Shown here: positions 60,799-64,000 of the stretch, one piece after another
Layout of the letters: each line of letters begins with the position of its first letter
Numbering within the stretch: position 1 is the stretch's first letter
Origin: Limanda limanda
Taxonomy: Eukaryota > Chordata > Actinopteri > Pleuronectiformes > Pleuronectidae
NCBI RefSeq assembly: GCF_963576545.1
Contig: NC_083639.1
Coordinates: forward strand, 23,406,118-23,470,117
DNA length: 64,000 nucleotides
Direction of reading: 5' to 3'
Notes under the pieces: model-generated
The model's input: the letters and a program-made list of their open reading frames with translations, nothing else
Told to the model about the DNA's origin: nothing
The model's database searches: none
Made by a program: the position numbers and the translations under genes

Positions 60799-61275
60799 AC
60801 AGTGCTGTGAAAAAGTTTTTACTCCCTTCCTGATGTTTTATTTTTTTGGCATATTTGTCACACTTAAATGATTCAGATCATCAAAATTTTTTTTTATATT
60901 AGCCAAAGATAACCCGAGTAAATACAAAATGCAGTTTTTAAATGCTGATTTAATTTGTTAAGGAAAAAAAGCTATCCAAACCTATTTGGCCCAATGTGAA
61001 AAACAAATTGCCCCCTAAACCTAATAACTGGTTGTGCCACCCTTGGCGGAAACAACTGCAATCAAGCGTTTGCGATAACTGGCAATGAGTCTCTCACATC
61101 GCTGTGGAGGAATTTTGGCCCACTCTTCTTTGCAGAATTGTTGTAATTCAGCCACATTGGATGGTTTTCGAGCATAAACGGCTTGTTAAAGGTCATGCCT
61201 CAGCATCTCAATCGGACCAGGCCACTCCAAAACCTTCATTTTGTTTTTTTTTTAGCCATTCGGAGCTGGACTTGC
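60799..61275 (-). mobile_element. Tc1 transposon end with truncated transposase
   Basis: Begins TACAGTGCTGTGAAAAAGT, the terminal repeat of a well-known fish Tc1 family (TA target plus CAGTG end), followed by TTTGTCACACTTAAATGATTC and the internal repeat region. From about 61030 the minus strand matches its transposase, seen on the plus strand as TGGTTGTGCCACCCTTGGCG and CGTTTGCGATAACTGGCAATG. The match breaks off near 61275 (GAGCTGGACTTGCTGAGGTG), so most of the transposase and the other end are lost. It looks younger than the other Tc1 pieces, since long phrases are nearly consensus. Confidence 0.82.
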
Positions 61276-62176
61276 TGAGGTGAGGTTAGGGGTATTAGGG
61301 GCTGCAACTTGAAACTTCACCACTAGATTTCACTAAATTCTACACACTGAACCTTTAAAGTCAACTTAAAATACCTAATACTCTCTGCCTCTAACTTCTC
61401 TCACTCTTGAGCCTAATATGTAAATCAGTGCATCATCAAATTGCACACCTCCTTCTCCCACATCTTAAATCACAAATTGCCACTGCTGCGGCAATCAGTC
61501 AGCAATGATAAATTTGTTCAAGTATCCATTTGTATAAATTTACATTCCCTCTCACACATACAAGATCCTCCTGAAATAATTACTGCAGTGACTATGACTA
61601 CTACATGATTTGTTGTTGCTGCCTATCTGCCACTGTGCCAATAGATAATGTTAAGTGTTACCTGACAAATCCTGACTGAAACCTGATAAAAACAAATTGT
61701 TGAATATTCATGGAACAACTTGCATAAATAGCACAGGGGCAGGTCGTGGGCCTGGTCTCTGTACAATTACAGTTTGATGACCTTATGGATCACTTCACCA
61801 AACTTCAACCAAACCAGAGGTGCGATCAACAACTGAAACAATCTCTAAAATCTCTTCACTTTGACCTGAGGAAGGATTTTAATTATGTTTTCACATCACT
61901 AATGTAGACCAGGTCCATACAAACAAACATGTGCAGTTGTGTATATTTATTTCTAAACCAAATTTGAGTACAACTGGAGGGGTGATTTTGTGTCAAAAGA
62001 TCAGTAATCAGTCTGTTTTTTGGTTATCTGCAAGAATAGTGTCTGCTGTCTTTGGGGAGACCCATCTGATCTCAAGTGATTTCTCCAATATAATTCCCCA
62101 CCAAATACCCCCTCTTCCTCTCCCTGAGGCAAATACACCTTCTCAGAACCCCCTTAATCTTTGTCCCAACACAATG

Positions 62177-62177
<1 letters not shown>
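61276..62177. other. Non-coding stretch, nothing recognised
   Basis: No recognisable elements before the TG array. Confidence 0.45.

Positions 62178-62262
<85 letters not shown>
62178..62262. repeat. (TG)42 microsatellite
   Basis: Uninterrupted TG repeat of about 85 bases, likely length-polymorphic and able to adopt Z-DNA. The 115-codon plus-strand frame crossing it is a Cys-Val artefact. Confidence 0.97.
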
Positions 62263-62265
<3 letters not shown>

Positions 62266-63499
62266 CTGTAGACAGTGATGGATGGGACCTGGCGACACCT
62301 CCACTCTTCTTGCCACTCAGTTGCTGACTGAGCCCTATGCTTTATTCATGGAGCAGAAATAAAAAGGTTCCAAAAGGTTTCAGAATATATTAAATGAACT
62401 CTCTTGGATGTCAACTGACTTGTCAGGTGGTGTTAAGCAGAAATACTTATAGGGTTTCTACTTCTTAGTATGTGGCAAATGGAAAAAGGAACAGGATGTG
62501 CAGCACCGCCCACCCCTGTCTCCTGCCCAAATCCAACACATGGACTGCAACACATGGTTAACAGGATCTGGAACTAAGGAAAAAGCTAGTTGCTTAAGGG
62601 TTGCTGGTGTTATTCTTTGTGGGGCACATTTACAGTATGTCAAATTTGCTAAATAGCCATATTCTAAAATGTTAATTTAACAGTTTTGGTTGATTGATAG
62701 AGGTCTGACTCAATTATCCAGTTTGGAAACTAAGCAAATTGTATTCCAAAATTAACAATTAAGACGTATGCTCTAATTATATTTGTATTTATATCTAATA
62801 TATATTTATATTTCAATTTTTGACTAAAATAGGACCCAGCTGTAAGCAGATATTTTGACAAGCATGGTTGTTGCAGAAGCAACAACACAGTCGGCCAATG
62901 CATATTCATAGTTTTCCTTTTAACACACCACTTGCTGTTGTGTGAATAACGACTGTTGTGTTGTGCTGTGTGATATCAAAGCTCAACCACACCTCTTAGG
63001 AAGGAGGGCAGAGTGGATGGAGGGCAGAGTGGATGTTCAAACATTACACAACAAATTTCTTGTGATCGAAATTGCCATGTGCTATATTTTAAAATCATAC
63101 AATCAAGACCATGAATACATCCAGTATTTATTTCAACCAATACCACATTTCTTCACTAAACCTAACCAGGCTGCATTTGTGCATCAAATAATTTATTTAT
63201 TATTCAAAAGTAATTGTACGATTTTTGGATGGAGCTACTTAAATGTTTGGCTTGTTCTTATTTTCATTATTTCATCTAATTCTGAGTTTTTCAAATACAA
63301 AGTGATTACTAGGTTTTAGTGGGTATCACAGTACAAAGTCTGGGGAAGTAGTTTAACCAAGGGCAGGTTCACTTTGACTTTACCATAGCCTTTTTTGAAA
63401 TGGTAACTAATTACAAATCCTGTCAATTTGAGTTTTATTTGTTTTTCGCCAAATATCAAAATAAAGTGAATTAATTTGAAAAACAGAAACGTTTCCAAT
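62263..63499. other. Non-coding stretch, nothing recognised
   Basis: Contains a 16-bp exact tandem duplication at 63003-63034 (GGAGGGCAGAGTGGAT twice). A 125-codon plus-strand frame at 62942-63319 shows no domain. Confidence 0.42.
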
Positions 63500-63700
63500 C
63501 AAATCAAATACTGGACCAATCTTTTCCAAGCACATTGATTTTGGTTTCATCTGACCAAATTTAAAAAATAAGCTGCCAACATTCATTAGGCCTCTTTTCA
63601 TGTTGGTTGGCAAAGTGTGATAGTTGGCTTTTGTGCCAGTTTTGTTCGAAATAGTTTTCATCTTTCTCTCAAAAGAGACTGACTTTATAAAATGTCCTTC
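63500..63700 (-). mobile_element. Tc1-like transposase fragment, minus strand
   Basis: Minus-strand reading in shifting frames gives SHFANQHEKRPNECW followed by a WSDETKIN-like block, seen as DNA GGTCAGATGAAACCAAAATC. This is the region around the first catalytic Asp of Tc1 transposases ('..FA..H..W....W..V.WSDE.K..'). Frameshifts and stops disrupt it. No terminal repeats are in view. Confidence 0.5.
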
Positions 63701-64000
63701 AAAAAATAATCAGTCACTGTAACCTCAGTATCTTCACATGATCCACTTGCCAAGTCCGAAGCACTCACTTGTTTTTTGATGCAAAGATAAATAACATAAT
63801 ACATAAATGTAAATAGTGTGTGGTGTCATTTTCCCTGGACGCCTCCTCTCCTTCTGTTAATACTAGTAGGCCCTATGTCTCATTCTATTCCTCCTAACTA
63901 ATGCAGCTGTTTCTGCTGAAGCCCTTGTTCCGCTCCATCTTTATGAAGTCTCACAATCTGGTGTTCTTCTTGTTCAGGCAGTTTGTCACCATGTGGGCCC
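63701..64000. other. Non-coding stretch, nothing recognised
   Basis: The window ends in moderately CT-rich DNA without a recognisable gene. Confidence 0.4.

Noticed and set aside
61931..62278. 115-codon plus-strand open frame
   Set aside because: Its C-terminal third is a translated TG microsatellite (Cys-Val repeats), and the rest has no domain.
63003..63034. Exact 16-bp tandem duplication
   Set aside because: Two units only; ordinary replication slippage with no sign of function.
1..64000. CRISPR array, operon or phage-like system
   Set aside because: No regularly spaced identical repeats, no gene-dense strand-consistent runs, and the repeat content is that of a fish nuclear genome.

Overview
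This window looks like non-coding, AT-rich nuclear DNA from a teleost fish, most likely a percomorph. It shows no operons, ribosome-binding sites, CRISPR arrays or dense coding. Instead it carries a typical fish repeat set: an L2-type LINE with a (TGATTGA)n-like 3' tail, tRNA-headed SINEs, Tc1, hAT and PIF/Harbinger DNA transposons, decayed Ty3/Gypsy pieces, and TA/TG microsatellites. I found no intact multi-exon protein-coding gene. Most long open frames are chance frames or remains of transposons.

Layout. 1-5.6 kb is mostly featureless, apart from a possible TATA/CCAAT promoter with a splice donor near 3.75-3.93 kb. 5.6-9.3 kb is repeat-rich: a telomere-like interspersed repeat, a hAT transposase end interrupted by an L2 LINE, and a 561-bp hAT-like non-autonomous element. 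12.4-22 kb holds scattered repeats: a hAT-like remnant, two copies of an unnamed ~175-bp repeat, two SINEs in opposite orientation and a possible LTR. 21.8-22.7 kb (minus strand) holds the most gene-like item, a small SAM-like domain exon with good splice sites plus a detached C-terminal block. 24.2-27.4 kb has a hAT element and a LINE 3' end. 27.4-36.2 kb is unusually poor in transposons and could hold conserved regulatory DNA; it includes a canonical G-quadruplex motif at 34.43 kb. 36.3-37.4 kb has telomere-like repeats and a Gypsy integrase tail containing a perfect palindrome. 40.9-49.4 kb is a graveyard of SINE, Tc1, Harbinger, MITE and hAT pieces. 49.4-55.6 kb is again transposon-poor. 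55.6-64 kb carries another DNA-transposon remnant, a SINE, a hAT element with a target-site duplication, a frameshifted Gypsy integrase, a broken relic resembling the 22-kb SAM-like family split by a probable solo LTR, two Tc1 fragments and a long (TG)n array.

No set of genes here works together as a pathway. The window is best read as intergenic or intronic fish DNA shaped by successive insertions. The items most worth following up are the two SAM-like family relics, the perfect palindrome, the inverted-ended telomere-like repeat, the 271-bp MITE and the unnamed dispersed repeats. All family assignments come from reading the sequence and recalled family motifs; no database search was run.
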